From Ferrimicrobium sp. (GTDB lineage Bacteria; Actinomycetota; Acidimicrobiia; Acidimicrobiales; Acidimicrobiaceae): 64,000 bases of DNA. The stretch covers positions 33,690 through 97,689 of the forward strand of contig NZ_DAHXOI010000010.1 in the NCBI RefSeq assembly GCF_027364955.1, in the 5' to 3' direction. Position 1 is the first letter of the stretch, and every line of letters starts with the position of its first letter. The notes under the pieces were generated by a model. The model did no database searches. It worked only from the letters and a program-made list of their open reading frames with translations, and was not told the DNA's origin. A program made the position numbers and the translations under genes. Below, piece after piece: positions 17,216 to 26,683 of the stretch.

Positions 17216-18010
17216 CTAGGAGTCAGACCGAGCGTCTGCCCTCCCCACGACCCTCTTGGCTCGGAGGACGACCAAACCTGCGACGCCTAGGCTTGCCACC
17301 CCTATGCCGATCGGCAGAAGGGGTGAGCCGCCCGGGGCTTGTGGAGGTCCGGTGACCAAGCGTGTCGGTGAGGGGGTACTCGTTGATGACGGTGGGGTGC
17401 TCGATGATGACGGTGGAGTCGTTGGACTCGGTGAGGTCACCGTCGTGCTAGCGATGGTCTCGGCCTGTGGTACGGTGCAGGAACTCTTAATGGTGTTTTC
17501 GACAGTGAACTGCACCCCGGTTGTTGGAACGGAGAAGGCCAAGGTTCCGGGTGCGGTGGCGGTGGTAGTGGCAGTCGATGGTGATGCAGGTAACGAGATG
17601 GAGACCGACGCAGGGGTTGCTGGTATGGGGAGATTGCCGGCGAAGGTCTCATCAATAGTGGATGGCGATCCACTTGTTGTCACCACCGGGATGACGAACG
17701 AAAGAGGAAGTGTCTTGAGTTTGAACTGTACTCCAAGCTCTACCAAATTCTTTGGAACGGTTACATCGAGGGTAAGTCCATTCAGTGAGACGGTCGAACC
17801 TTTGCTTGCGGTACTGGGAGTAGCTGTACCTACGAGGGTTGCCGTGAATGGAACGGTACCAGCCACCGGAATGTCGGGACAGGTAAGTGTGAAGCTTGGA
17901 GTACTAGCATAAGCCTGGGCTCCAAAACCAAGAATCGTCGCCGCTGCTGTAGTGCCAGCTGTCAATGCTGCAACACTTGTTAGTCCTAGAATCGTTTTCG
18001 TCAGTTTCAT
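17216..18010 (-). CDS. Secreted, C-terminally membrane-anchored protein of unknown function
   Basis: 264 residues. The N-terminus MKLTKTILGLTSVAALTAG is a signal peptide, with likely cleavage after AQAYA-S. A beta-rich, Ser/Thr/Val-rich domain follows (about 36-175), with two cysteines (one near position 44 and one in KSSCTVPQ). Next is a 35-residue Pro/Ser/Thr linker, typical of cell-wall-spanning stalks. Last is a hydrophobic helix (LLPIGIGVASLGVAGLVVL) with a basic tail (RAKRVVGR). This resembles actinobacterial surface proteins held by a C-terminal transmembrane segment; there is no clear LPXTG sortase motif. The ATG has AGGAG about 7 bases upstream. It stands alone, so no partner is suggested. 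Confidence 0.8.
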   Translation of the reverse strand: MKLTKTILGLTSVAALTAGTTAAATILGFGAQAYASTPSFTLTCPDIPVAGTVPFTATLVGTATPSTASKGSTVSLNGLTLDVTVPKNLVELGVQFKLKTLPLSFVIPVVTTSGSPSTIDETFAGNLPIPATPASVSISLPASPSTATTTATAPGTLAFSVPTTGVQFTVENTIKSSCTVPQAETIASTTVTSPSPTTPPSSSSTPPSSTSTPSPTRLVTGPPQAPGGSPLLPIGIGVASLGVAGLVVLRAKRVVGRADARSDS

Positions 18011-18617
18011 GATTGTACTCCTATCCCATAAGCCTTACTACCGCGTCTACGCTCACGATAAGTTGATTATAGTGTGTCTTCAAAATGGTTGCCAGGGCCA
18101 AAGGTCCTTTACTTTGTGCACATTACCTTGCCGTGCATTGGGCTAGCAATGCGACCTGGACGAGCATTCGGCTGTTGTGTGGTTTGGATGCAGAGCACCG
18201 TGCTCTGCACGCTCCACCAATGCCGCTTCCGACGAATTCAGCGCTGGGACGTGCACGAGGATACTCCTGATGCGGGTTCTTCACTACCGTGCCGACTGGT
18301 GAGCCTATGGAGATCTGGGCGGTTGGCGACCGGCACTACATTGTCTCCTCTTGGCGGGGTTGATGCCAGGCAGGGGCCGTCTTGCCGATGATGCTGCTCG
18401 CGGGTGAGGACCCGCCAAACGATGGTGAGTGGCCCAAAGTTACGGCGAAGTCGCAGATAGCGGTGGCCTGGTAAGCGAGAAGGCTTTACCGCGACTGTGG
18501 TTGCCTTCCGAGAGATGGTGCTACCCAAATGTTTGGGTGATGCAGTGTTGGTGCGTTACCTGTGGGGCGTAGCACAGGAGGCGTTCGAATGAGCGGTGGT
18601 GGGCTACTTGTCGTGGG
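18011..18617. other. Intergenic region without supported genes
   Basis: About 600 bases upstream of the secreted-protein gene. Short frames exist on both strands but none has convincing coding character. I see no RNA or mobile element. Confidence 0.35.
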
Positions 18618-18854
18618 TCAATCGTTTGGGGGCGGCGGTGGTAGGTGGTACAGGCAACTGCGCTTTTTGATCACGAACACCGTCACAGCGATGGCGAGCG
18701 GTATCCCGAGCCACAGGCTACCTATTGTCAGGGCAAGCAGAATGGAGACTAATACCAGGGCGGTCACTCCGATACGGCTTGTCAGTGTCGAACGACTCAG
18801 TGTCGAACGACCCTGGCAATTCGCCTGGCTGCGCTGGGATTTGGGAAAAACCAC
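18618..18854 (-). CDS. Possible small membrane protein downstream of lepA
   Basis: 78 residues. The middle has two closely spaced hydrophobic segments (IGVTALVLVSILLALTIGSLW and GIPLAIAVTVFVI) followed by a basic KKR and a Pro-rich tail. It begins 86 bases after the lepA stop on the same strand, so it could be cotranscribed. The N-terminal part contains the repeat RSTLSRSTL, which comes from a 15-bp tandem duplication at 18783-18812. No clear ribosome site. It may be a shorter protein starting further in, or not a gene. Confidence 0.4.
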   Translation of the reverse strand: MVFPKSQRSQANCQGRSTLSRSTLTSRIGVTALVLVSILLALTIGSLWLGIPLAIAVTVFVIKKRSCLYHLPPPPPND

Positions 18855-18940
18855 GTCACTAGTCTAGTGCCTTTGCGATGTTGTGGTGGGTGGCCGTGGT
18901 CATCGCGCGCCGGGCCGGATCGGTAGCGACGATCGATGCG

Positions 18941-20728
18941 CTAGCTTCCGATGCTGAGCGCGGAGACGAACGCCTCCTGTGGGATCTCGACGCGACCGAC
19001 TGATTTCATACGACGCTTGCCCTCCTTCTGTTTCTCAAGGAGTTTGCGTTTACGGGTGATATCACCCCCATAGCACTTGGCGATAACGTCTTTGCGATAG
19101 GCCTTGACCGTCTCTCGCGCGATGACCTTGGTGCCGATAGCGGCCTGTATCGGAACATCGAATGACTGACGTGGAATGAGTTCACGCAGTTTGGCAACCA
19201 GCCGACGCCCATAGTCATAGGCTTTGTCACGGTGGATGATGGTAGAAAACGCATCGACTGGTTCACCAGCGATGAGGATATCGAGTTTGGTCAGGTTGGC
19301 CGGCTGATACCCATCGGGCTCGTAGTCGAGCGAGGCGTATCCCTTTGTTCTGCTCTTTAACGTATCGAAGAAGTCGATCACGATCTCCGCTAATGGCAGG
19401 CGATAGTTGATCTCGACCCGCTCGGGAGAGAGGTAATCCATCTTTACCAGCTCACCCCGTTTTGACTGGGCAAGTTCCATGATGGTACCGATGTACGTGG
19501 CCGGTGTGATGATGTTGACCTTCAGCATGGGTTCTGCGATCTCGGTGATGAGGTTCGCTGCTGGCATCGCGGATGGATTGGCGACCTCGAGGAGCTCACC
19601 CTTGGTGTCAAGTACGCGATAGCCCACACTTGGCGTTGTAGCGATTAACGAGAGGCCGAACTCGCGCTCCAGACGTTCACGAACGATCTCCATATGGAGG
19701 AGTCCAAGAAAGCCGCAACGGAAACCGAAGCCAAGGGCGGCTGATGTCTCCGGTTCGAAAGTGAAGCTGGCATCGTTGAGCATGAGCTTGTCAAGGGAGT
19801 CCCTCAGCTCCTCAAACTCGTCACCGTCGATCGGGTAGAGGCCACAGAACACCATCGGCTTTGGGTGTTCATAGCCTGGTAGTGGGGCTTGTGCTGGCCG
19901 ATGCGCTTGGGTGATCGTCTCACCCGAACGTGCCTCCCCAACGTCTTTGATCCCCGCGATCAGGTAACCGACCTCGCCGGGACCGAGTTCAGCGACCGGT
20001 GTCATGACTGGACGGCGTGCCCCGATCTCCTCGACGTCGTGGCTGCGCTGGGCTTGCATGAAGGTGACACGGTCGTGGGAGCGAATCACTCCGTTCATGA
20101 CCCTGAGGGAGCTAACGACCCCTCGATATTGATCGTAGAGCGAGTCAAAGATGAGCGCCTGGAGTGGGGCATCACGATCCCCGGTTGGTGGTGGTACCCG
20201 TTCGATGACGGCGTCAAGGAGCTCGGCCACACCTTGACCGGTCTTGGCTGAGATGCGCAGAATACTGGTGCGATCGATACCAAGCACGTTCTCGATCTCA
20301 CTGGCATACAGATCGGGTTCGGCGGCTGGGAGATCAATCTTGTTGAGTACGGCCACGATCTCGAGGTCGTGTTCGAGGGCTAGATAGCAGTTTGCTAGGG
20401 TTTGGGCCTCGATGCCTTGAGAGGCGTCCACCAACAAGACGACGCCTTCGCAGGCGGCAAGGGATCGACTCACCTCATAGCCAAAATCGACGTGCCCAGG
20501 TGTGTCGATCAGATTGATCCGGTGGCCCCCCCACTCAACGCTAGCGTTCTGTGCTTTGATGGTGATGCCGCGCTCACGCTCGATATCCATCGAGTCGAGG
20601 TACTGTTCGCGCATCAGTCGAGGGTCCACGGCTTTGGTGAGCTCCAGAATCCTATCAGAGAGGGTCGATTTGCCATGATCGATATGGGCGATGATTGAGA
20701 TGTTACGGATGTGAGATTGGTCCAGCAT
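18941..20728 (-). CDS. lepA: Elongation factor 4 (LepA)
   Basis: A 595-residue translational GTPase that back-translocates or remodels stalled ribosomes. The G-domain motifs are in order: [10 protein letters not shown] (G1), [10 protein letters not shown] (G2), [14 protein letters not shown] (G3), and LNKIDLPAA (G4). The LepA-specific C-terminal domain ends with [20 protein letters not shown] and VSALSIGS. The length is standard. It is divergent from rpsT with a 99-base gap, which places the two promoters between them. Confidence 0.98.
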   Translation of the reverse strand: MLDQSHIRNISIIAHIDHGKSTLSDRILELTKAVDPRLMREQYLDSMDIERERGITIKAQNASVEWGGHRINLIDTPGHVDFGYEVSRSLAACEGVVLLVDASQGIEAQTLANCYLALEHDLEIVAVLNKIDLPAAEPDLYASEIENVLGIDRTSILRISAKTGQGVAELLDAVIERVPPPTGDRDAPLQALIFDSLYDQYRGVVSSLRVMNGVIRSHDRVTFMQAQRSHDVEEIGARRPVMTPVAELGPGEVGYLIAGIKDVGEARSGETITQAHRPAQAPLPGYEHPKPMVFCGLYPIDGDEFEELRDSLDKLMLNDASFTFEPETSAALGFGFRCGFLGLLHMEIVRERLEREFGLSLIATTPSVGYRVLDTKGELLEVANPSAMPAANLITEIAEPMLKVNIITPATYIGTIMELAQSKRGELVKMDYLSPERVEINYRLPLAEIVIDFFDTLKSRTKGYASLDYEPDGYQPANLTKLDILIAGEPVDAFSTIIHRDKAYDYGRRLVAKLRELIPRQSFDVPIQAAIGTKVIARETVKAYRKDVIAKCYGGDITRKRKLLEKQKEGKRRMKSVGRVEIPQEAFVSALSIGS

Positions 20729-20827
20729 GCGCAGGTAAGCTTAGGCCCACGGCGCGTCCAGTCATGACCTGATGCTATGCTGGGAGATCGGATTTTTAAG
20801 CGGTGAACGCAACTGGGAGAGTCAACC

Positions 20828-21073
20828 TTGGCAAATATTAAGAGTCAGATCAAGCGCATTGGTCAGAATGAGCGTCGGCGCGAGCGAAACAAGGCAGTGC
20901 GTTCAGAGCTCAAGACCCGTGTCAAGAATGCCGTCACCACCCAGGATGATGCATCCGTGCGCCTCGCACTGAAGCGCCTCGACAAGGCCGCATCTCAGGG
21001 TGTGATTCATAAGAATCAGGCGGCGCGCCGTAAGTCGCGTCTCATGGCCCAGTTGGCCCACGCCAAGGATTAG
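20828..21073 (+). CDS. rpsT: 30S ribosomal protein S20
   Basis: 81 residues beginning [20 protein letters not shown], the standard S20 start. It continues through a basic three-helix bundle ([15 protein letters not shown] and [15 protein letters not shown]). The initiation codon is TTG. S20 binds 16S rRNA early in 30S assembly. It is divergent from lepA, a pairing common in actinobacteria. Confidence 0.97.
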   Translation: MANIKSQIKRIGQNERRRERNKAVRSELKTRVKNAVTTQDDASVRLALKRLDKAASQGVIHKNQAARRKSRLMAQLAHAKD

Positions 21074-21644
21074 CAGCTACCGCTTCTCTATTGGGAGTTG
21101 AGGCCGGTCCACGGTGGTATCGTCGTGGCGGTGCGAGACAGTTCTTTCGTGGATCGAATTCGTCCTAGGGCCGAGCCTGTCGGTGTCGGAATGGTCCGGT
21201 GTCGGTCAGTGGTTTGCTCCGTTGCTTGGACTCGTTTCTGTTCTGGCATATTGCCATTGTTTGGTGGCGGTTGCTGGGGATCTCAAGTGGGTTAACCTCT
21301 CGGTCACCGAGTCGAATGAACCACCTGACCGTGGTAGGGCCTGTTCACGGCTCTATTGGTTCGACCCTCTCTAGTCAGTGCTTCGCGGCGTATCGGTAAC
21401 GTGTCGATGTTCCCTCGCCTACGGCACAGAGTGGCATGCGGCACAGAATGGAATGTAACAGAAGCGGCCACCCTTGCGATGTAGCGCGCCCGATGCGCCC
21501 GATTCGTGCAGTTACGGGCAAAAAACCAACCCGGGTCTGTTGAAAGCTAGACTATAGAACAAGCCACTGAGTGCGACAGCACCTAGTGGGGTAATCCAGT
21601 GGGATAGCGTAGTCAAAGATTTTGTTGAGGTCAGGTTCTCGGTT
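21074..21644. other. Leader/intergenic region before hrcA
   Basis: About 570 bases without a supported gene. It contains a 17-bp tandem repeat (21422-21438 and 21439-21455, two differences). It also contains a hairpin, CCACTGAGTGC (21564-21574) with GCACCTAGTGG (21579-21589), over a GACA loop. The hairpin has the half-sites of CIRCE in reversed order, so it is not a CIRCE element. The hrcA promoter must lie here but I cannot place it. Confidence 0.45.
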
Positions 21645-22703
21645 ATGGTTGATCAGTCACTAGGCGCACGCAAAGAGGCGATTCTTCTCGCGGTCATTGT
21701 TGAGTACATTCGTACTGCTTCTCCAGTGGGGTCCCAGCACGTCCTGGAGTCAGCTGAACTCGACCTGTCACCGGCATCGGTACGCTCCCAGATGGCCAAT
21801 CTGGAACGAGAGGGCTATTTAACCCAACCGCATGTCTCCGCAGGACGTATCCCCTCGATCCGTGGGTATCGTTATTTTGTTGATCGGCTTCTGCGTTTCG
21901 ATCCTGTTGAGTTGGCCAAGATTGAACATGACGTCGCTGACTTTTTGCGTACGGCAAAGGGCGCACTTGAGGATGTGCTTGAGCGGTCACTGACCTTCTT
22001 GTCACAGCAGACCAACTACACCGCAGTGATGACGACGTGGGCTGTGTCGACGGAGGATTATAAGGCGATTCAGGTGCTCTGCCTTGGTCCAGATACGTTG
22101 TTGGTAGTGGTGGTGGGGTCCAAGGGCACGGTCGAACGCACGACGGTGCACCCCAGCGTTGAGGTGAGTGACGAGGTAGCGAGTCACGTCAGTGCGCGCC
22201 TGTCGGCGACGTTGGTGGGTACCGACATGAGCGCACTCATCGACCTCGACACGGTTTCCGGCCCGGACGCGAGTACTGCTGGTGTGGTCCCACTGTTGGA
22301 CGACCAAGCACCGTTGGTCACCACCGTCACCCGCGAAGTAGCTGCAGCGCTACGCGAACTGCGGGTACGCGAAGAGGTTGGACTGCGCGTACGTGAGCTT
22401 TCGAAGACGGCTGCCGCTCTCGAACAGCTCGATCAGGTTGCGAGAGTACTTGAGACGCTTGAACACGATGTGCATGTTGTGGACCTGATCCGTACGTTGA
22501 TCGAGACCGGCAGCATGGTCAGCATCGGTGATGAAGGCGGAGTTGAGGCACTCAATGAGTGTTCGCTCGTGGTGGCACCCTGTGAGATCGATGGCGAACT
22601 CGTAGGCTCTATCGGATTGATTGGACCTACTCGGATGGATTACTCGCGAGCACTAGCGGCGGTTGAGGCACTGAGTGCGCAAGTCGCGCGTGCGGTGCGA
22701 TAA
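21645..22703 (+). CDS. hrcA: Heat-inducible transcription repressor HrcA
   Basis: 352 residues. The N-terminal winged helix includes REAI-like RKEAILLAVIVEYIRTASPVGS and LSPASVRSQMANLEREGYL. Then comes QPHVSAGRIPSIRGYRYFVD, a hallmark of the family, and the GAF-like and dimerisation domains ending VGSIGLIGPTRMDYSRALAAVE. HrcA represses chaperone genes through the CIRCE operator. No canonical CIRCE stands in front of this operon, so autoregulation would need another site. dnaJ follows after 8 bases. Confidence 0.96.
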   Translation: MVDQSLGARKEAILLAVIVEYIRTASPVGSQHVLESAELDLSPASVRSQMANLEREGYLTQPHVSAGRIPSIRGYRYFVDRLLRFDPVELAKIEHDVADFLRTAKGALEDVLERSLTFLSQQTNYTAVMTTWAVSTEDYKAIQVLCLGPDTLLVVVVGSKGTVERTTVHPSVEVSDEVASHVSARLSATLVGTDMSALIDLDTVSGPDASTAGVVPLLDDQAPLVTTVTREVAAALRELRVREEVGLRVRELSKTAAALEQLDQVARVLETLEHDVHVVDLIRTLIETGSMVSIGDEGGVEALNECSLVVAPCEIDGELVGSIGLIGPTRMDYSRALAAVEALSAQVARAVR

Positions 22704-22711
22704 GGAGGAAC

Positions 22712-23830
22712 GTGGTCGACTACTACGAGGTATTGGGCGTTGCACGCAGCGCAACTGCCGAGGATATCAAGCGTTCGTATCGGAAGCTGGCTCGGCAGCT
22801 ACATCCGGATGTGAACGGCGGCGATAAGGACGCCGAGAACCGCTTCAAGCTTGTAACCGAGGCCTACGACACGCTGAGCGATCCTGAGAAGCGTCGCCAG
22901 TACGATCTCTATGGCTCCTCCGGTGGGGCGGGCAGCGATCCCTTTGGTGGTGGCCCATTCCAACCAAACTTCACCGATATCTTCCAGACGGTCTTTGGCC
23001 AAGGGTTTGGTGGCCAGGAGGCGCCAGGTCCGCGCCGTGGCGAGGACATGGAGACGGCGGTCAATCTCGCCTTCGAGGAGGCCGTCTTCGGCTGCCAGAA
23101 GGAGATCTCCTTAAAGATGCCGACCACGTGCCCGACCTGTAGTGGATCAGGTGCGAAGGTGGGTACCTCTCCAACGGTCTGTGCTCAGTGCCAGGGGAGT
23201 GGTTCAGTCAAGCGGGTGACGCAGTCATTCCTCGGTCGGATGGTGACAACCATGACCTGTGACGTCTGTCATGGTGAGGGCAAGGTGATCACCGATCTCT
23301 GTCCTGACTGCCGTGGTGAGGGTCGCAAAACCCTTGAACGTCACTTCACGATCGAGGTGCCGCCAGGCGCTGATAACGGTCTTGTGCTCCGTCTCACTGG
23401 TAAGGGTGCCGCTGCGCCGCGAGGTGGTCAGCCAGGGAGTCTCTATGTGCATGTCAACGTCGCGCCCTCGCAGAGATTTGAACGACAGGGCAATGATCTG
23501 TGGATGCAGCTACCGCTCTCCTACGTGCAGGCGGCGCTCGGTGCGCAGGTGGACTTCGAAAGCCTCGATGGACCCGAGACGATCGAGGTCGCCCCAGGTA
23601 CGCAGCCGGGGGCCACGGTGCACCTCAAGGGCAAGGGAGTTCCTGTCCTCTCAGGTCGAGGTCGCGGTCGTGGTGACTTGATTGTAGCGATGGATGTGCA
23701 GATGCCAAAAGAGCTCAGCGAAGAGGAGGAGGGGTTGCTTCGTCAGCTCGCAGAGTTGCGTGGCGAACAGGTCCTCGGTCACCATGAGCATGGTATCTTC
23801 TCGAAGTTGAAGTCGGCGTTTAAGCCGTAG
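22712..23830 (+). CDS. dnaJ: Chaperone protein DnaJ
   Basis: 372 residues from GTG 22712 behind AGGAGGA. It has the J domain with YYEVLGVARSATAEDIKRSYR and the HPD tripeptide (RQLHPDVNGG), then a Gly/Phe-rich stretch. Four CxxCxGxG-type zinc repeats follow (CPTCSGSG, CAQCQGSG, CDVCHGEG, CPDCRGEG). The C-terminal substrate-binding domains end the protein. This is full-length DnaJ2-type as commonly paired with hrcA in actinobacteria. It stimulates DnaK ATPase. dnaK and grpE are not in the window. Confidence 0.98.
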   Translation: MVDYYEVLGVARSATAEDIKRSYRKLARQLHPDVNGGDKDAENRFKLVTEAYDTLSDPEKRRQYDLYGSSGGAGSDPFGGGPFQPNFTDIFQTVFGQGFGGQEAPGPRRGEDMETAVNLAFEEAVFGCQKEISLKMPTTCPTCSGSGAKVGTSPTVCAQCQGSGSVKRVTQSFLGRMVTTMTCDVCHGEGKVITDLCPDCRGEGRKTLERHFTIEVPPGADNGLVLRLTGKGAAAPRGGQPGSLYVHVNVAPSQRFERQGNDLWMQLPLSYVQAALGAQVDFESLDGPETIEVAPGTQPGATVHLKGKGVPVLSGRGRGRGDLIVAMDVQMPKELSEEEEGLLRQLAELRGEQVLGHHEHGIFSKLKSAFKP

Positions 23831-23836
23831 CGGAGG

Positions 23837-24538
23837 ATGGAGCGCCTCCACCCTTTTATCATTGTTGACGATCTTTCGACTCTCGTCGTTTCGCGGCAGC
23901 TCGCTCATCACCTTGTGTCGGTGCGTCGCCTGCGCAACGGTGATCACCTGTTTGCTGGAGACGGTCATGGCCGGTTCCGTGCAGTGGCGATTGAGGCGAT
24001 TCAGGACCACGCGCGATTGGTTCCGCTCTCGGATATCTCGATTGTTCCCCGCGAGGAACCCGACATTGGGATTGCCATGTTCTTGCCCTCAAGTGAGCGC
24101 CTGTCGTGGGCGGTGCAAAAACTGACCGAAACGGGTATTGATCGTATCCATCTACTCTCGGATGTCCATGATCGGCGCGGTGGTGCCCAGTTGTCGCCAG
24201 CGCATCTGGAACGCCTCGAGCGCGTGGCTCGTGAAGCAGCCCAGCAGTCGGAGCGTCTGTGGCTGCCAGCGATTGATCCTCCGATTCCAGCGCATGAGTA
24301 CTTTGCCAGAGCAGGACAAGGAGTGGCGATTCTCGATCCCGCTGGAGGCCCCTTGCCCAAGGGGGTGACCACGCTGGTGGTTGGGCCCGAATCAGGTGCG
24401 ATTGTTGCACCTGATTCCATACCAAGAGTGAGTCTTGGGCTACCGATTTTGCGGATTGAGACGGCAGCAGTAGCAGGTTCGATACTTTTGGCGACATTAC
24501 GGGCATCACTGGTATGTATTTGCGATAAACCCTGGTAG
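23837..24538 (+). CDS. rsmE: 16S rRNA (uracil-1498-N3)-methyltransferase
   Basis: 233 residues of the SPOUT/RsmE family. An N-terminal PUA-like part (HHLVSVRRLRNGDHLFAGDGHG) precedes the knotted methyltransferase. That part has KLTETGIDRIHLLSD and the SAM loop TTLVVGPESG, then GLPILRIETAAVAGSILL. It methylates U1498 in the decoding region. It follows dnaJ by 6 bases, the classical hrcA-dnaJ-rsmE arrangement. Confidence 0.95.
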   Translation: MERLHPFIIVDDLSTLVVSRQLAHHLVSVRRLRNGDHLFAGDGHGRFRAVAIEAIQDHARLVPLSDISIVPREEPDIGIAMFLPSSERLSWAVQKLTETGIDRIHLLSDVHDRRGGAQLSPAHLERLERVAREAAQQSERLWLPAIDPPIPAHEYFARAGQGVAILDPAGGPLPKGVTTLVVGPESGAIVAPDSIPRVSLGLPILRIETAAVAGSILLATLRASLVCICDKPW

Positions 24539-24594
24539 TATACGGCTACACGGAGTAAACGCGTGACCTCTGTGGGATGGAGCGAGGAGTGTCA

Positions 24595-25185
24595 ATGGAT
24601 CAGGCGGAGCGAGACTACGCACGCGAAGTAGGGAAGCGGTTGCGATCCGTACGCAAGCAGCAGCGTTACTCGCTGCAAGCAGTCGAGGCGATCTCTGAAA
24701 AAGAGTTTAAGGCGTCTGTTCTCGGGGCCTATGAACGTGGTGAGCGGTCAATTTCAGTACCGCGACTACAGCGTCTCGCGGAGTTCTACCATGTCGGTGT
24801 CGATCAACTATTGCCACCAGAACTCGCTGGTCGAGAATTCTTCGCACTCAGCAATCGGGACCGGGTGGCCTCGTTGACTGATGATCAGAGCCGTATTGAT
24901 TTAGCAGGGCTTGAACGACAGATAAGTGCCGGTGTGGCACGGTCACGGGTTACTGGATCGGTCAAGTGTACGATCGACCTTGCCAGGCTTTCGTCGATGA
25001 TTGGACCTGAACGCGATCTCATCAGCCGTTATCTGTCGATGATCCAGGTCTCACGGCAGGATTTCAACGGTCGCGTGATGACCGTACGTTCCGATGATCT
25101 CAAAATCATCGGTGCCGTTCTTGGGCTGTCCTTCGAGGATATGATCGCTTTCCTTGATGATCTAGGCCTCCGCGTTTCGAGTTAG
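24595..25185 (+). CDS. bldD: BldD-family transcriptional regulator (putative c-di-GMP receptor)
   Basis: 196 residues starting at ATG 24595 with GAGGAG about 6 bases upstream. Residues 10-75 are an XRE-type helix-turn-helix very close to Streptomyces BldD (GKRLRSVRKQQRYSLQAVE, LGAYERGERSISVPRLQRLA, YHVGVDQLLP). The C-terminal domain has R154-Q-D156, eight residues, then R165-S-D-D168. Streptomyces BldD binds c-di-GMP with RGD-x8-RxxD, and only the Gly differs here. In Streptomyces a c-di-GMP tetramer dimerises BldD to repress development. A 50-residue linker sits between the domains. The role in this lineage is inferred. Confidence 0.88.
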   Translation: MDQAERDYAREVGKRLRSVRKQQRYSLQAVEAISEKEFKASVLGAYERGERSISVPRLQRLAEFYHVGVDQLLPPELAGREFFALSNRDRVASLTDDQSRIDLAGLERQISAGVARSRVTGSVKCTIDLARLSSMIGPERDLISRYLSMIQVSRQDFNGRVMTVRSDDLKIIGAVLGLSFEDMIAFLDDLGLRVSS

Positions 25186-25200
25186 TCGACGGATCCTCCC

Positions 25201-25500
25201 ATGGGTGTGAGGATCTCGAAGAAGACCGCCCTCGCTCTTGGAGGTGTGCTCGATGAGGTAGGTCGTGGCGAATGTCAGCCTGCTGAGCGGATCTCGGTAG
25301 TGCTCGGTCTGTTAACGGGTCAGGCCGACCGGAATGATCTTGAGAATCTTGAGGCGCTATCGCGATCGGTTGGCGTCACGCTCGATGATCCGGGGATGTT
25401 GCTTGACCGGCTCCGGTGGAGCAGCGAGGAGCAGTTTTGCGATCTCCTAGTCACATTGATTGAGCTGCGAGATCCAAAGTATGTCATTTTGCTACCTTGA
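25201..25500 (+). CDS. Hypothetical protein following bldD
   Basis: 99 residues, helical and soluble (AERISVVLGLLTGQADRND, WSSEEQFCDLLVTLIELRD), not recognised. It starts 15 bases after the bldD stop and is probably cotranscribed. No ribosome site is obvious. It may be an accessory of the BldD protein, but nothing in the sequence shows this. Confidence 0.6.
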   Translation: MGVRISKKTALALGGVLDEVGRGECQPAERISVVLGLLTGQADRNDLENLEALSRSVGVTLDDPGMLLDRLRWSSEEQFCDLLVTLIELRDPKYVILLP

Positions 25501-25589
25501 TGCTACGTTGACGGTGATGCTACGTTGACAGTGATGACGTATCCGCGAACGAGATGCGGGTAGCGTCGGTTCGGGATAAGGGGGTCGAG

Positions 25590-25877
25590 ATGGACGGTCA
25601 ACGACAGCGCGAGGTGATCAGTGCACTTGACCGGTCCTTGCGCTGTGCGATCGCGGGTGATTTCGCCGGTCTCGGCCAAGGTGCTGTTGCGATACGTCGC
25701 CTGAATCAACTCCCCGTCTATGAGGCAGTGCCAGACCTGCTTGAAGAGCTCGCGGTGTGCCTGAGGGAGCCGGATCGCGCTGCTGCGCACGAGACCGCGT
25801 CTCGTCTCTACCAGATACTCAAGGGCGGTCCCTTTGAGCCGCTGATCGCCACGCTGGTGCGCTCGCTGTCCAGTTGA
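25590..25877 (+). CDS. Hypothetical protein (95 aa)
   Basis: A small helical protein with ALDRSLRCAIAGDFAGLGQG and a C-terminal ETASRLYQILKGGPF. I do not recognise the family. The ATG at 25590 has AAGGGGG about 5 bases upstream, so it is preferred over the ATG at 25554. It is the last plus-strand gene before a strong hairpin at 25962. Confidence 0.6.
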   Translation: MDGQRQREVISALDRSLRCAIAGDFAGLGQGAVAIRRLNQLPVYEAVPDLLEELAVCLREPDRAAAHETASRLYQILKGGPFEPLIATLVRSLSS

Positions 25878-25961
25878 ACACTCTGATAGTTCCCGGCAGC
25901 GGTGGAGCCGGACCTGATCGGGAACCGGCGCTGATGTGGTTCGCTGTCTCTCTTGCAAACG

Positions 25962-25998
25962 CCAGTGGCCGACATCCATGAAGGACGTCGGCCACTGG
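25962..25998. terminator. Strong bidirectional terminator hairpin
   Basis: CCAGTGGCCGAC (25962-25973) pairs perfectly with GTCGGCCACTGG (25987-25998). The stem continues after one mismatch with TCC/GGA around the loop ATGAA. It lies between convergent genes and suits termination from both sides. Confidence 0.8.
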
Positions 25999-26047
25999 TT
26001 GGACCAGGGAGAGGGGTTAGGGTCTCTCTCTGTTGACGGTTGGTAGA

Positions 26048-26683
26048 TCAGCGATCTACTGGTGACATCACATGGTGTGGGTCCTGATCTGGTGGGACCA
26101 TCGGTTTTGGTGTGAGTGGTCCAATTGGTAGCAGTACCTTCCCCCAGGTCGAAGCGATCGTGCCGGAGGCTGCATGGTAGAAGCCGAGGACAGCGAAGAT
26201 GATGGTTGCCCAACCGCCGGCTTCCGTCAGGCTTGTCGAGTTCATTCCTTGTCCGAGGGCAAGAAGCACGAAGGTGACCACCAGTAGGAAGAGGATGATC
26301 GCGAGGACGACGTCGGTCTTGAGCGATGCGATAAAGAGATAGAGGGAGATGATCGCGAACATCCACAGGAAGAGCGCAAAGGCAGTGCCGACGCTTGCCG
26401 GAGCTACGGTCTTGGCGTAGAACTGTAGATAGAGGCCGACGATGATCCAAAATGGACCATATGATCCAAAGGCCACTGCCCCAAAGGTGCTGCCACGCGC
26501 AATTTCGATGATGGCGGCGATGATCTGGACAATGCCACCGAAGATGAAGGCTGTTGGGATGATAATGCCGACGGCTGTTCCATTGATGAGATGGGCATTA
26601 ATAATACCCAGCATCAATGAAGTGGCCGAGAATGCGGTAACCGCCCAATGTCCGGGATCCGCATAGGTTTCCTTAGCTGACAT
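26048..26683 (-). CDS. Acetate uptake transporter (SatP/GPR1-FUN34-YaaH family)
   Basis: 211 residues with six membrane helices. It has the family features DPGHWAVTAFSATSLMLGIINAHL (the NPAPLGLxGFG counterpart) and IFGGIVQIIAAIIEIARGSTFGA. FGSYGPFWIIVGLY follows in the next loop. Members import acetate or succinate with protons. The ATG has AAAGGA about 6 bases upstream. It lies downstream of acetyl-CoA synthetase on the same strand, about 500 bases away. Together they make an acetate uptake and activation module. Confidence 0.9.
   Translation of the reverse strand: MSAKETYADPGHWAVTAFSATSLMLGIINAHLINGTAVGIIIPTAFIFGGIVQIIAAIIEIARGSTFGAVAFGSYGPFWIIVGLYLQFYAKTVAPASVGTAFALFLWMFAIISLYLFIASLKTDVVLAIILFLLVVTFVLLALGQGMNSTSLTEAGGWATIIFAVLGFYHAASGTIASTWGKVLLPIGPLTPKPMVPPDQDPHHVMSPVDR

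Noticed and set aside
17256..17912. Plus-strand frame of 218 codons
   Set aside because: It is antisense to the secreted-protein gene; the minus strand has the signal peptide, ribosome site and anchor.
21564..21589. Hairpin before hrcA as a CIRCE operator
   Set aside because: CIRCE is GCACTC ... GAGTGC, while this has GAGTGC ... GCAC, the opposite order, with a 4-base rather than 9-base spacer.
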